DNA of 64,000 nt from Candidatus Krumholzibacteriota bacterium (lineage in GTDB: Bacteria; Krumholzibacteriota; Krumholzibacteriia; JAJRXK01). Numbering within the stretch: the first letter of the stretch is position 1; every line of letters begins with the position of its first letter. Both the position numbers and the translations under genes were made by a program. This document shows, piece after piece, positions 45,037 to 52,198 of the stretch. The notes under the pieces are model-generated. The model searched no databases and was not told where the DNA came from. It was given only the letters and a program-made list of their open reading frames with translations. Location: assembly GCA_029262065.1 (NCBI GenBank), contig JAJDAC010000022.1, forward strand, positions 124,001 through 188,000. Direction: 5' to 3'.

Positions 45037-45723
45037 ATGGAAACGCACGAGACGCACGAACTCACATTCCAGGACGGGCCCGAATCACTCTCGGCTCTGG
45101 TCATCCAGCCGCCCACGCCCAGCCACCTGTTGGCACTGGCCCACGGCGCGGGCGCCGACATGCGCCACCGTCACATGCAGCATCTGGCCGAGCATCTGGC
45201 CCAGCGCGGAATCGCTACGTTTCGCTACAACTTTCGCTACACCGAGCGGGGTCGGCGGCGTGTCGACGCCCAGGCGGTGGCCCTGGGCAACGTCCGAGCC
45301 GCATGGTCGAAGGCCAACGAGCTGGCCTTGCAGCTCAACGTTCCGCTGCTGGCCGGGGGCCACTCCTACGGCGGGCGCATGAGTTCCCACGTGATGGCCG
45401 AGGGGCCCCACGTTCCGGTACGGGCCCTGATCCTCTTCTCGTTTCCACTGCACCGGCCCGGGTCGCCGTCCGCTGAGCGGGCCGCCCATTTCGAGCGCAT
45501 CGCGCTGCCGACGCTGTTTCTCTCGGGGACCCGCGACGATATGGCCGAGAGCGACCTGCTGGAGTCCACGGCCGGCGCCATCGGGCAGGCCCGGGTACAC
45601 CGCATCGACACGGCCAACCACGGTTTCGTGCCGCTGAAACGCTCCCGCAAGGCCACTGAAACGGTCTATGAAGAAGCAGCCCGGGTTGCGGTAGAATGGA
45701 TCAACTCGCAGGGAATTCGGTGA
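45037..45723 (+). CDS. KANL3/Tex30-like alpha/beta-hydrolase
   Basis: A 228-residue single-domain hydrolase. LLALAHGAGADMRHRHMQH holds the oxyanion strand, and IATFRYNFRYTERGRRR follows as in the KANL3/Tex30-like group common in proteobacteria. The nucleophile is the Ser of LAGGHSYGGRMSS. The acid is in FLSGTRDDMAE and the base is the His of TANHGFVPLKR. The substrate is unknown. It starts 6 bp after the gamma-glutamyltransferase stop and is followed at 48 bp by ada on the same strand. Confidence 0.85.
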   Translation: METHETHELTFQDGPESLSALVIQPPTPSHLLALAHGAGADMRHRHMQHLAEHLAQRGIATFRYNFRYTERGRRRVDAQAVALGNVRAAWSKANELALQLNVPLLAGGHSYGGRMSSHVMAEGPHVPVRALILFSFPLHRPGSPSAERAAHFERIALPTLFLSGTRDDMAESDLLESTAGAIGQARVHRIDTANHGFVPLKRSRKATETVYEEAARVAVEWINSQGIR

Positions 45724-45771
45724 CAATTCTCCGGTAGCGACACCCTCCGCGCGGCGGCTAGGTTCACGCCC

Positions 45772-46830
45772 ATGAAAACACTAACGCTGCCCTCCCACAC
45801 GGAAATGCTTCAGGCCGTGCAGAACAAGAACGCCGAGTACGACGGCGTGTTCTTCACCGCGGTCAAGACCACCGGCGTGTTCTGTCGCCCCAACTGCCCC
45901 GCCCGACGCCCACTGCCCCAGAACATCGAGTTCTACGCCAAGGCGCGAGACGCGCTGTTTGCCGGGTACCGCCCGTGCAAGCGGTGCCGTCCGTTGGAAC
46001 CACGCGACCAACCACCTACGTGGCTCAAGCCGCTCCTGGACGCGATCGACGAAGATCCGGCGCGGCGCTGGACCGACCAGGACATTCGCGCGTTGGGAGT
46101 CGAACCCGGCCGGGTGCGCCGGTGGTTCCAGAAGCACTACGACATGACGTTCCATGCCTACAGCCGGGGTCGGCGCCTGGGACTGGCGCTGGGGCGCATC
46201 CGCCACGGATCATCGGTCACGGCGGCGGCGTTCGATCACGGATACGACTCGCTGGCCGGTTTCCACGAGGCGTTCACCAAATTGGTGGGCGTCGCCCCTT
46301 CGACGGCCCGCACCCAAACGCAGGTCGTCATCACGCGAATCGCCACGCCACTGGGACCCATGATCGCCGGCGCCAGCGACACCGCGGTTTGCCTGTTGGA
46401 GTTCGCCGATCGGCGCATGCTCGAGACCCAACTGCGACGCATGACCCAGCGCCTGCAGTGCCGACTGACACCTGGGACCAACGAGGTGCTCGATCAACTG
46501 GCCAGCGAACTGGAAGAGTATTTCGCGGGCAAACGACGAACCTTCGCCAGCCCGCTGATGGCGCCCGGCACCGAGTTTCAACAAACGGTCTGGAAAGCCC
46601 TCGTCGAAATCCCCAGTGGGGAGACGGAAAGCTACGGGGCGTTGGCGCGTCGAATTGGTAGACCCACCGCCGTGCGCGCGGTGGCCCGCGCCAACGGAGA
46701 CAATCGCATCGCGATTCTCATCCCCTGCCATCGCGTAGTGGGCAGCGACGGCAAACTCACCGGCTACGGCGGCGGGCTATGGCGAAAGCAGCGCCTGCTC
46801 GAGATCGAACAGGCGCCACTCCATCACTGA
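45772..46830 (+). CDS. ada: Bifunctional Ada: DNA methylphosphotriester and O6-methylguanine repair, activator
   Basis: A 352-residue protein with the complete Ada order. The zinc domain (residues ~10-75) has Cys38, Cys42, Cys69 and Cys72 in FCRPNCPAR and YRPCKRCRP; Cys38 would accept methyl from phosphotriesters. An AraC-type HTH follows at ~95-185 (DQDIRALGVEPGRVRRWF, then AAAFDHGYDSLAGFHEAF). The O6-alkylguanine transferase (~195-350) has the active Cys319 in LIPCHRVVG and YGGGLWRKQRLLEIE. Ada repairs alkylated DNA irreversibly and, once methylated, activates its regulon. The first start ATGAAAACACTAACG is kept; an in-frame ATG (Met12) is less likely. The gene ends 7 bp inside the convergent M56 gene (46824-46830). 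Confidence 0.93.
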   Translation: MKTLTLPSHTEMLQAVQNKNAEYDGVFFTAVKTTGVFCRPNCPARRPLPQNIEFYAKARDALFAGYRPCKRCRPLEPRDQPPTWLKPLLDAIDEDPARRWTDQDIRALGVEPGRVRRWFQKHYDMTFHAYSRGRRLGLALGRIRHGSSVTAAAFDHGYDSLAGFHEAFTKLVGVAPSTARTQTQVVITRIATPLGPMIAGASDTAVCLLEFADRRMLETQLRRMTQRLQCRLTPGTNEVLDQLASELEEYFAGKRRTFASPLMAPGTEFQQTVWKALVEIPSGETESYGALARRIGRPTAVRAVARANGDNRIAILIPCHRVVGSDGKLTGYGGGLWRKQRLLEIEQAPLHH

Positions 46831-48128
46831 CCGGTTTCGCGGTGGAGATCGATAACGGCTTCGGAGTCGCCACCTTCCACGTGCAGCTTCTTCAGCTGCA
46901 CGTGAGCCTGCTCCTTGGTGATCTTGCCGGCCAGTAGTTGTTCGTGAATCATGGCGGCTTCGCGCTCGGCTTCCTTCGACAGCCGGGGCGATACCTCGTG
47001 GCGCCGGAGCACCGGGTGATCTTCGCCCAGAATCTCATGGATGCGAGACTTGACTCCGTCAGACTCCAGCTTGCCGCTTTGCAACTCTTCGTGGACGACG
47101 TGCAGGGCATGTTCGAATTCAGCCTTCGCGGCCGCGTCGGCCGCTTGGAGTTCGGCCACCGCCGCATCGGACTGACCCATGGGTGCCTGAGGTCTTTCCG
47201 TATGACAGCCGAATCCCACCAGCGGCGATACCGCCACCGCCGTCACGAGTGCCGCGACCGGGAGAGAAAGACTTCGCCGGGTCCGCGAGGGGTTGGGGTC
47301 AGCGATTCGAGAGATACGTTTCACGAGTGAACCTCCATTGGAAGCCAGACTGGGTTGAATGTCGGGGTGACGAAGTTCTTCGAGCGTAGCCAGGGCGCGC
47401 ACGTAAGGCGCCCGCCCGCCCACCAGGGTCAGAGCAAGATCGTCGCAGCAGCATTCGCGCTCGTGCCGTAGCTGCTTCGAGAGCCACCACACCGCCGGGT
47501 GGTAGAAAAAGAGCGACTCCCACACGATCTGCACAATGTTGAATACAGCGTCGTGACGACGCACGTGGGCCAGCTCGTGCGCCACGATGGCGCGCAGATG
47601 GTCCTGCGTCAGTCCCAGCATCGCCGAACCGGGAATGAGGATCACCGGCGACAGCCAACCGACGACCATGGGCACATCCACGCGCGAAGACTCGAACGCC
47701 CTCACCGTTCGTCGCAAACCCAAAGTACGCGAGTAATCGCGAACGGTCGCATGCATCCACGCCGGCACGGGAACGACACCGTAGGTACTGATTCGATGGG
47801 CACGCACCCACTGCAGAAGCACCCGGCCCTGGAGCCCCAAGGCAATCGTGCTCCAGACAATCGCCACCAGTGGCAACCAAGGAAGAAGCCCATTCGGCAG
47901 CACGTGGGAAGTCGCGACGTTGTCGCCGCCCGCCCCACCGCGAACCAAGATGAACGTAGCCACGGGCGCGAGCGTCATGGCACACATCGCACCACCACAC
48001 ACCGCGTATCGCGCGGTTGCCGCGGCGGCCGGCAGAACGCACAACACGCCCAGTGCGGCAAACCCCAGGGCCGCCAACTGCCACAGGGAATGAACCAGGG
48101 CGAAGCCCACGGCGGCGGAAACATCCAT
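46824..48128 (-). CDS. BlaR1-like M56 family membrane peptidase
   Basis: A 434-residue membrane protein. Four helices are visible in the first 130 residues and near 265 (VGFALVHSLWQLAALGFAAL; LLPWLPLVAIVWSTIALGL). The zinc site is in IVAHELAHVRRHDAVFN, with His184, Glu185 and His188 and a further Glu expected in the following LRHERECCCDDLAL. This is the gluzincin domain of BlaR1/MecR1-type sensors, which cleave or derepress their BlaI partner. Unlike BlaR1 there is no penicillin-binding domain; the C-terminal ~140 residues are a charged, helical extracytoplasmic region after the fourth helix (VAALVTAVAVSPLVGFG), ending in KEQAHVQLKKLHVEGG. It starts 2 bp after the BlaI gene, so the pair forms a sensor-repressor unit for an unknown signal. 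Confidence 0.85.
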   Translation of the reverse strand: MDVSAAVGFALVHSLWQLAALGFAALGVLCVLPAAAATARYAVCGGAMCAMTLAPVATFILVRGGAGGDNVATSHVLPNGLLPWLPLVAIVWSTIALGLQGRVLLQWVRAHRISTYGVVPVPAWMHATVRDYSRTLGLRRTVRAFESSRVDVPMVVGWLSPVILIPGSAMLGLTQDHLRAIVAHELAHVRRHDAVFNIVQIVWESLFFYHPAVWWLSKQLRHERECCCDDLALTLVGGRAPYVRALATLEELRHPDIQPSLASNGGSLVKRISRIADPNPSRTRRSLSLPVAALVTAVAVSPLVGFGCHTERPQAPMGQSDAAVAELQAADAAAKAEFEHALHVVHEELQSGKLESDGVKSRIHEILGEDHPVLRRHEVSPRLSKEAEREAAMIHEQLLAGKITKEQAHVQLKKLHVEGGDSEAVIDLHRETGQ

Positions 48129-48130
48129 GA

Positions 48131-48523
48131 CTAGCCCTCCTCGCTCTCGAGACGATCCAGCAATTCCCGAATCCGACGACGCTCTTCGGCGGACGCACCC
48201 TTGGTCGACAACGCCTGCAGAACCAGGTTTCCCGGTGAGCCGCGAAACACGCGCTCCATGACTCCGTCCAGGATCTTGCGCTGCGTGTCGGCGCGACTGC
48301 TGATGGGTTCGAACCGCTGTGGCCGTTGCGTGGAGTCGCGCCGCAGCAAGCCCTTCTCGGTCATGATCTGCATGAATTTCAAGACGGTGGTGTTGGCCGA
48401 TTCGCCACCCAGTGCTTCATGCACTTCACGCACGGTGCTGGGACCGCGATCCCAGAGAACCTGCAGAATCTCCAACTCGGCGTCAGTGGGATGTCCCGAA
48501 CTGCGCCTGGGGCGTCTGGCCAT
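48131..48523 (-). CDS. BlaI/MecI/CopY family transcriptional repressor
   Basis: A 130-residue winged-helix repressor. The HTH is in TDAELEILQVLWDRGPSTVR and EVHEALGGESANTTVLKF, with MTEKGLLRRD as the wing and strand; the C-terminal half is the dimerisation helix (DGVMERVFRGSPGNLVLQAL). A strong AGGAGGA ribosome site lies 7 nt upstream of the ATG. BlaI-type dimers bind palindromes and are released when the cognate M56 peptidase is activated. Two identical palindromes lie 41-78 bp upstream, suggesting autoregulation. The M56 gene follows at 2 bp. Confidence 0.92.
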   Translation of the reverse strand: MARRPRRSSGHPTDAELEILQVLWDRGPSTVREVHEALGGESANTTVLKFMQIMTEKGLLRRDSTQRPQRFEPISSRADTQRKILDGVMERVFRGSPGNLVLQALSTKGASAEERRRIRELLDRLESEEG

Positions 48524-48563
48524 GCGATATTCCTCCTGCCAAGGGAAGCTGTGAACCGAAGTA

Positions 48564-48601
48564 TACGAATACTTTCGTATTTCAATACGAAAAGTTTCGT
48601 A
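48564..48601. promoter_or_regulatory. Two tandem palindromic operators for the BlaI-type repressor
   Basis: TACGAA-TACT-TTCGTA (48564-48579) and TACGAA-AAGT-TTCGTA (48586-48601) are two perfect palindromes with identical 6 bp half sites, 4 bp spacers and 22 bp centre-to-centre distance, about two helical turns. They lie just upstream of the repressor gene, where two repressor dimers could bind the same face of the DNA. The half site differs from the TACA/TGTA core of BlaI/MecI operators. Confidence 0.8.
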
Positions 48602-48658
48602 AAACTTTGAGTTTTCTTCAATTGATTGCAGTCACAGAGCTTACGGTGGCCAGCGGGG

Positions 48659-49516
48659 TCAGGCGTAGCGTTCCAGCAGGGTCCGGGCCTGGCCCCCATA
48701 GCCGCCGCCGAACAGGTTGAAGTGGTTCAACACGTGGTAGACCGAGTAGAGGTCGAGCCGCTCCCGCCACCCGTCGGCCAGTGGCCAGGCATGCTCGTAG
48801 GCCCGCCATACCGCGGAGTCGAAACCTCCGAACAAGCGCATCATTCCCAGCTCGGCCTCGCGGTGGCCGAAATAGGCGGCCGGATCGACGAGCGCCGGAT
48901 GGCCGTCCTGCGTCACGTGGAGATTGCCGAACCAAAGGTCGCCGTGGATCAACGCCGGGGGCGCGTCGTCGTCGATCAGCGTGTCCAACCGATCGAGAAC
49001 CCGGTCGCCCAGGCGCAGGGTCTGAGATGGCAGGCCATTGCTCGCGGCCAGCGACAGCTGATGACCCAGTCGATGCTCGCGATAGAAGTCGACCCACGAT
49101 GCCCGCCACGCATTGGGTTGAGGCGTGGCACCGCAGTATCCGTCGAGCTCGAATCCAAACTCGGCGACCGTGGTCCGATGCATTTCCGCCAACCCTCGCC
49201 CCAACGCTTCCTGGAAGTCTTCACCTGGCGACCCTGGAGGAATGTATTCCAGGATGAGCAGCGACCGACCCGGTCCATCGTCGTTCCAGTGCAACGGACG
49301 CGGCACGACAAGCGACGTACCGGATTCAGCCAAGGCCACCAGGCCTTTCGCCTCGGCCGCGAACTGGCCGGGCGCGTCGTGGTCGTTCCATTTCACGAAA
49401 TAGCGATCGCCTTGGGCGCGAACCAGGGCGGCCGAGTTGATGCTGCCACCACCGGCCGAGTCCCAGGCGTCCACGCGACCCAGCGCCGCCTCGACCAATG
49501 GCCGACGATCGCTCAC
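48659..49516 (-). CDS. Fructosamine/ketosamine-3-kinase family protein
   Basis: A 285-residue kinase from the GTG at 49516, chosen because it overlaps the LMW-PTP stop in GTGA; an ATG at 49546 is possible. The aminoglycoside-kinase-like fold of the fructosamine kinase family shows as GGSINSAALVRAQGDRYFVK (nucleotide-binding lysine in VKWN), SLLILEYIPPG (hinge), the catalytic ALIHGDLWFGNLHV (Asp in HGDLWxGN) and metal-binding ALVDPAAYFGHREAELGMM. Family members phosphorylate the 3-hydroxyl of sugar adducts on lysine side chains, mainly ribulosamines and erythrulosamines in bacteria and plants, so that the adduct breaks down: a protein repair step. It is the last gene of the RuBisCO-like/LMW-PTP unit. 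Confidence 0.88.
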   Translation of the reverse strand: MSDRRPLVEAALGRVDAWDSAGGGSINSAALVRAQGDRYFVKWNDHDAPGQFAAEAKGLVALAESGTSLVVPRPLHWNDDGPGRSLLILEYIPPGSPGEDFQEALGRGLAEMHRTTVAEFGFELDGYCGATPQPNAWRASWVDFYREHRLGHQLSLAASNGLPSQTLRLGDRVLDRLDTLIDDDAPPALIHGDLWFGNLHVTQDGHPALVDPAAYFGHREAELGMMRLFGGFDSAVWRAYEHAWPLADGWRERLDLYSVYHVLNHFNLFGGGYGGQARTLLERYA

Positions 49517-49968
49517 TTCTGCAGACGCTCCAGAAGTGTGGTGCAACTGCGTTCGACCATTTCGTAGACCACCGTGAACCCAGCTGGTCCACCGTAGTAG
49601 GGATCGGGAACGTCGCCATCGCCCTGCGGATCAAAGTCACGCATCCGACACAGCTTGTCCTGGTGTTCCGCCGGGCACTCCTGGCGCAGCCGTGAGAGGT
49701 TGTCATCGTCCATGGCCACGACCATGTCGAATTCCTCGAAGTCGGCCGGAGCCACGCGGCGGGCCCGCTGACCCTGCAAACTCACGCCGTGCAGTTCGGC
49801 CACTTCCGTCGATCGCGGGTCGGGTGGCTCGCCCACATGCCACGCGTCGGTTCCCGCCGAATCAACGACCACGCCCTCGACGCCGGCTTGCGCCAACTGA
49901 TGGCGCAACACTCCTTCGGCCAACGGCGATCGACAGATGTTACCCATGCACACGAACAGGACCCGCAC
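49513..49968 (-). CDS. Low-molecular-weight protein tyrosine phosphatase family
   Basis: A 151-residue phosphatase. The P-loop is VLFVCMGNICRSPLAE, with the nucleophile Cys7 and Arg13 in C-x5-R-S; the general acid Asp is in DVPDPYYGG. Besides phosphotyrosine, homologues (human LMW-PTP-A and bacterial relatives) are known to remove phosphate from protein-bound ribulosamine 5-phosphate. That matches its position in front of a fructosamine-kinase-family gene, with which it overlaps by GTGA. It begins 3 bp after the RuBisCO-like gene stop. An arsenate reductase role is unlikely given the complete PTP signature and the DPYYG acid loop. Confidence 0.9.
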   Translation of the reverse strand: MRVLFVCMGNICRSPLAEGVLRHQLAQAGVEGVVVDSAGTDAWHVGEPPDPRSTEVAELHGVSLQGQRARRVAPADFEEFDMVVAMDDDNLSRLRQECPAEHQDKLCRMRDFDPQGDGDVPDPYYGGPAGFTVVYEMVERSCTTLLERLQK

Positions 49969-49971
49969 GCC

Positions 49972-51078
49972 TCAAACCTCCTGCTCGATACGCGCGCGAA
50001 ATTCGCGCGTGGAATCGATCATGCGTTCTCCGTGGGCCTGCAACGCGCCGCCCACCAACAATACCGTGTCGGGACCGTAGTCCTGGATCAACGAGGGCAG
50101 GGAATCGTAGGTCATTCCACCGGCGGGCGCGGGCCAGGCCGGAGCCACACCCTCCATGGGCGCACGCAGTGCCCGAGCAATCGATCCACACTCATCCACG
50201 CTGAACGAGAATCGTCCTCCGGCATTGGGAAACACGGATATGTCGCTACCGAGCAATCGGAATAGTTTGCCCAGGAGTACGCCGTGATCAATGCCGTGGT
50301 CTTGAGCTTGGGTAAAGCTCCCCGCCAACGCGGGGTGAGCCATGAGGCCCAGCCCACGATCTCGGACGGCCCGCGATGTCACCTCTGGCCCCACGATCAT
50401 GGGCGCCATCAGTACGCCGGTCAGGCCGCGCGCTTGCACCATGTCGAGCTTTCGCTCGATATCTGGTCCGGTCACGTGCGGCCAGTAGAGACAGTTTCCG
50501 CCGCCTTGCTCGTTGCCATCGGCAACCGCGGCGGCAAGAGTCCCGATTCGCGAGGCAAATGCCTCGAATGAAGGATCCGTCAGATTCTGATCGTCCTTGA
50601 TGAGATCCCCGCCACCGGCCGCGAACCCGCGGGCGAGTTCCGACAAGGTTTGGATGTCCGCGCCACGCGGTTTGATGGCCGTGGCCAGTAGCGGTCGACC
50701 GCTCACACCAGTTTGCCTTCGCAACCCACGCACGCCCAACGTTGGCCCGCCCAGGCTGCGCTGTAGCGCGATTGGCAGCGCCAGATCCACCAGACGCGCG
50801 TTGCCGAACAACGACACGTTGCCAAAAATCAGATTCAACAGGGGCGACAACGCGCCCGAAGCCAGGCCTTCCGCATATTCGATCACGGCCAGGAAGTGCG
50901 CCGAGCTCGTCGGGTCGGCCTTCACCGATACGACGCGACCGACCACCGCTCGCGCAACAGGCTCGGGTACAACCGCCGCCGGCAATTCGACCGTCTGTTC
51001 CCAGGCGATGGCCACCGCCAGCGGCTCGGCCTCGGGTGCCGTGCACCGCAAACGGTAGGTTGCTTCAATGAACGACAT
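49972..51078 (-). CDS. RuBisCO-like protein (form IV)
   Basis: A 368-residue member of the RuBisCO large-chain superfamily from the ATG at 51078 (MSFIEATYRLRC); the frame to 51237 is rejected as no family sequence precedes it. The N-terminal domain ends with IFGNVSLFGNAR. The barrel has TAIKPRG (Lys136, counterpart of Lys175; Arg138 in place of Lys177), GGGDLIKDDQNL (Lys161 and Asp163, counterparts of carbamylated Lys201 and Asp203; Gln164 in place of Glu204), LMAHPALAGS (His248, counterpart of His294), LLGKLFR (loop 6 region, Lys271) and VGGALQAHG (phosphate-binding glycines). It is not expected to fix CO2. RuBisCO-like proteins catalyse enolisation, isomerisation or related steps on sugar phosphates. 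It leads a unit with LMW-PTP and the fructosamine-kinase-family gene. A terminator-like hairpin lies 22 bp upstream of its start. Confidence 0.9.
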   Translation of the reverse strand: MSFIEATYRLRCTAPEAEPLAVAIAWEQTVELPAAVVPEPVARAVVGRVVSVKADPTSSAHFLAVIEYAEGLASGALSPLLNLIFGNVSLFGNARLVDLALPIALQRSLGGPTLGVRGLRRQTGVSGRPLLATAIKPRGADIQTLSELARGFAAGGGDLIKDDQNLTDPSFEAFASRIGTLAAAVADGNEQGGGNCLYWPHVTGPDIERKLDMVQARGLTGVLMAPMIVGPEVTSRAVRDRGLGLMAHPALAGSFTQAQDHGIDHGVLLGKLFRLLGSDISVFPNAGGRFSFSVDECGSIARALRAPMEGVAPAWPAPAGGMTYDSLPSLIQDYGPDTVLLVGGALQAHGERMIDSTREFRARIEQEV

Positions 51079-51094
51079 AGATGTTCTGACGGGA

Positions 51095-51134
51095 AAATAC
51101 GAAGACGCGGCGCTCCAGGAGTGCCGCGTCTTCG
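51095..51134 (-). terminator. Hairpin with T tract ahead of the RuBisCO-like gene
   Basis: Arms 51100-51111 and 51123-51134 (CGAAGACGCGGC / GCCGCGTCTTCG) are perfectly complementary over 12 bp with an 11 nt loop. Read on the minus strand the stem is followed by TATTTT, as in an intrinsic terminator; on the plus strand no T tract follows. It lies 22 bp upstream of the RuBisCO-like start codon on the same strand and 10 bp after the stop of a short minus-strand frame (51144). It either ends an upstream short transcript or acts as an attenuator in the leader. Confidence 0.6.
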
Positions 51135-51143
51135 CGCTACGAG

Positions 51144-51365
51144 TCAGCGGTGATTGCTGACCCGCAGGGGTTCGGCCAACCGGGTAAGCCAATAGAATTC
51201 TCGTGCCGAGAATGCCACACCGTGGAGTACGCTCCACCGTCCGCTCGACACCGTGAAAGCAAGCGTAGGGCAGAGCCCCACATCGGTCAAGGATCCAAGG
51301 TCACGTGCAATCGTTTCCTCACGTTGGCGAGATTTTCGCCTTGCTCGCGCCATTGAGTTGGTCAT
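51144..51365 (-). CDS. Possible short ORF, doubtful
   Basis: A 73-codon frame (start at 51365, or an internal GTG nearer 51275) ends 10 bp before the terminator-like hairpin at 51095-51134. Its last 40 codons (SVLHGVAFSAREFYWLTRLA) lie in the 226 bp between the RuBisCO-like gene and the DMT transporter and keep moderately GC-rich third positions. The longer version overlaps the transporter start on the other strand. No homologue is recognised. Apart from this and the hairpin, the gap holds nothing I can name. Confidence 0.2.
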   Translation of the reverse strand: MTNSMARARRKSRQREETIARDLGSLTDVGLCPTLAFTVSSGRWSVLHGVAFSAREFYWLTRLAEPLRVSNHR

Positions 51366-52198
51366 TCTCGCTCATCCTGTTTCGTCTGGGCGGGCGAACC
51401 ATTCCTCCACTGGCCCTCAACACATTCAAGAACGTCATCGCGCTCGTACTGTTCGCAATGACGATACTTGTCATGCGACATCCGCTGGTGCCCGATATCA
51501 CGGGTTCCAACTTCTTGCTTTTGCTGGCCAGCGGCGCGATTGGCATCGCCATCTCCGACACGTTGTTGTTCATGACGCTCAATCGTCTGGGCGGTGGAAT
51601 CCAGGCCATCGTCTACACCACGTACGCGCCGTTCGTGATCCTGCTCAGCGTATTGTTCCTGGGCGAGCGCCTACGCTTGGTTCAGGCACTGGGTGTGGTT
51701 GTGGTACTGGTCGCGGTGCTTTGGATCAGCCGAACGCGGATGCCACATGCCATTGCCCGCCGTGACATCGTGTTGGGCGTGGTGTTCGGCATGCTGGGGA
51801 CTCTGACGCAGGCCATTTCCGTGGTCATGGTCAAGCCCATGTTGGACGACATGTCTCTTTTGACCGCCAACCTCTGGCGACTCATCGGTGGCTTGGCGGG
51901 ATCCGCAATATTCTTCGCGGTCTCGCCGTCGCTACGTCGTACCCTGGTCACACTGGGTGATCGCAAGGCCTGGCCCGTGGCCATCGGCGGTTCCGTCGCC
52001 GGCAACTACGTGGCGCTCCTGTTCTGGCTGGGTGGAATGAAATACACCCTGGCCTCGGTCGCGTCGGGCCTGAATCAGACCTCCACGCTCTGGACCTTCC
52101 TGCTGGCCGCTCTGATCTTGAAAGAGGAAGTCACCGCCGACCGTTTGGCGGCCCTGGCCCTGGGAATGGCCGGCGTACTGGCCATCACCCTCGGCTAG
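51305..52198 (+). CDS. EamA/DMT family transporter
   Basis: A 297-residue inner-membrane protein from the GTG at 51305. Ten hydrophobic helices in two EamA halves are visible: FALLAPLSWSFSLILFRLGG, FLLLLASGAIGIAISDTLLF, IVYTTYAPFVILLSVLFLGE (the E-R-L turn GERLRLVQALG is typical), VLGVVFGMLGTLTQAISVVM, VAIGGSVAGNYVALLFWLGG, and a final LALGMAGVLAITLG. The substrate is not predictable; relatives export amino acids, purines or other metabolites. It stands alone on the plus strand and overlaps the convergent ABC permease gene by 4 bp at its stop. Confidence 0.85.
   Translation: MQSFPHVGEIFALLAPLSWSFSLILFRLGGRTIPPLALNTFKNVIALVLFAMTILVMRHPLVPDITGSNFLLLLASGAIGIAISDTLLFMTLNRLGGGIQAIVYTTYAPFVILLSVLFLGERLRLVQALGVVVVLVAVLWISRTRMPHAIARRDIVLGVVFGMLGTLTQAISVVMVKPMLDDMSLLTANLWRLIGGLAGSAIFFAVSPSLRRTLVTLGDRKAWPVAIGGSVAGNYVALLFWLGGMKYTLASVASGLNQTSTLWTFLLAALILKEEVTADRLAALALGMAGVLAITLG

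Noticed and set aside
49972-51078. A genuine CO2-fixing RuBisCO
   Set aside because: Only 368 residues, Glu204 replaced by Gln and Lys177 by Arg, no small subunit, chaperone or phosphoribulokinase gene nearby; the form IV call fits better.
51079-51304. A tRNA gene in the 226 bp gap
   Set aside because: A GGTTCG-like string occurs, but no cloverleaf arms or anticodon stem could be built on either strand.
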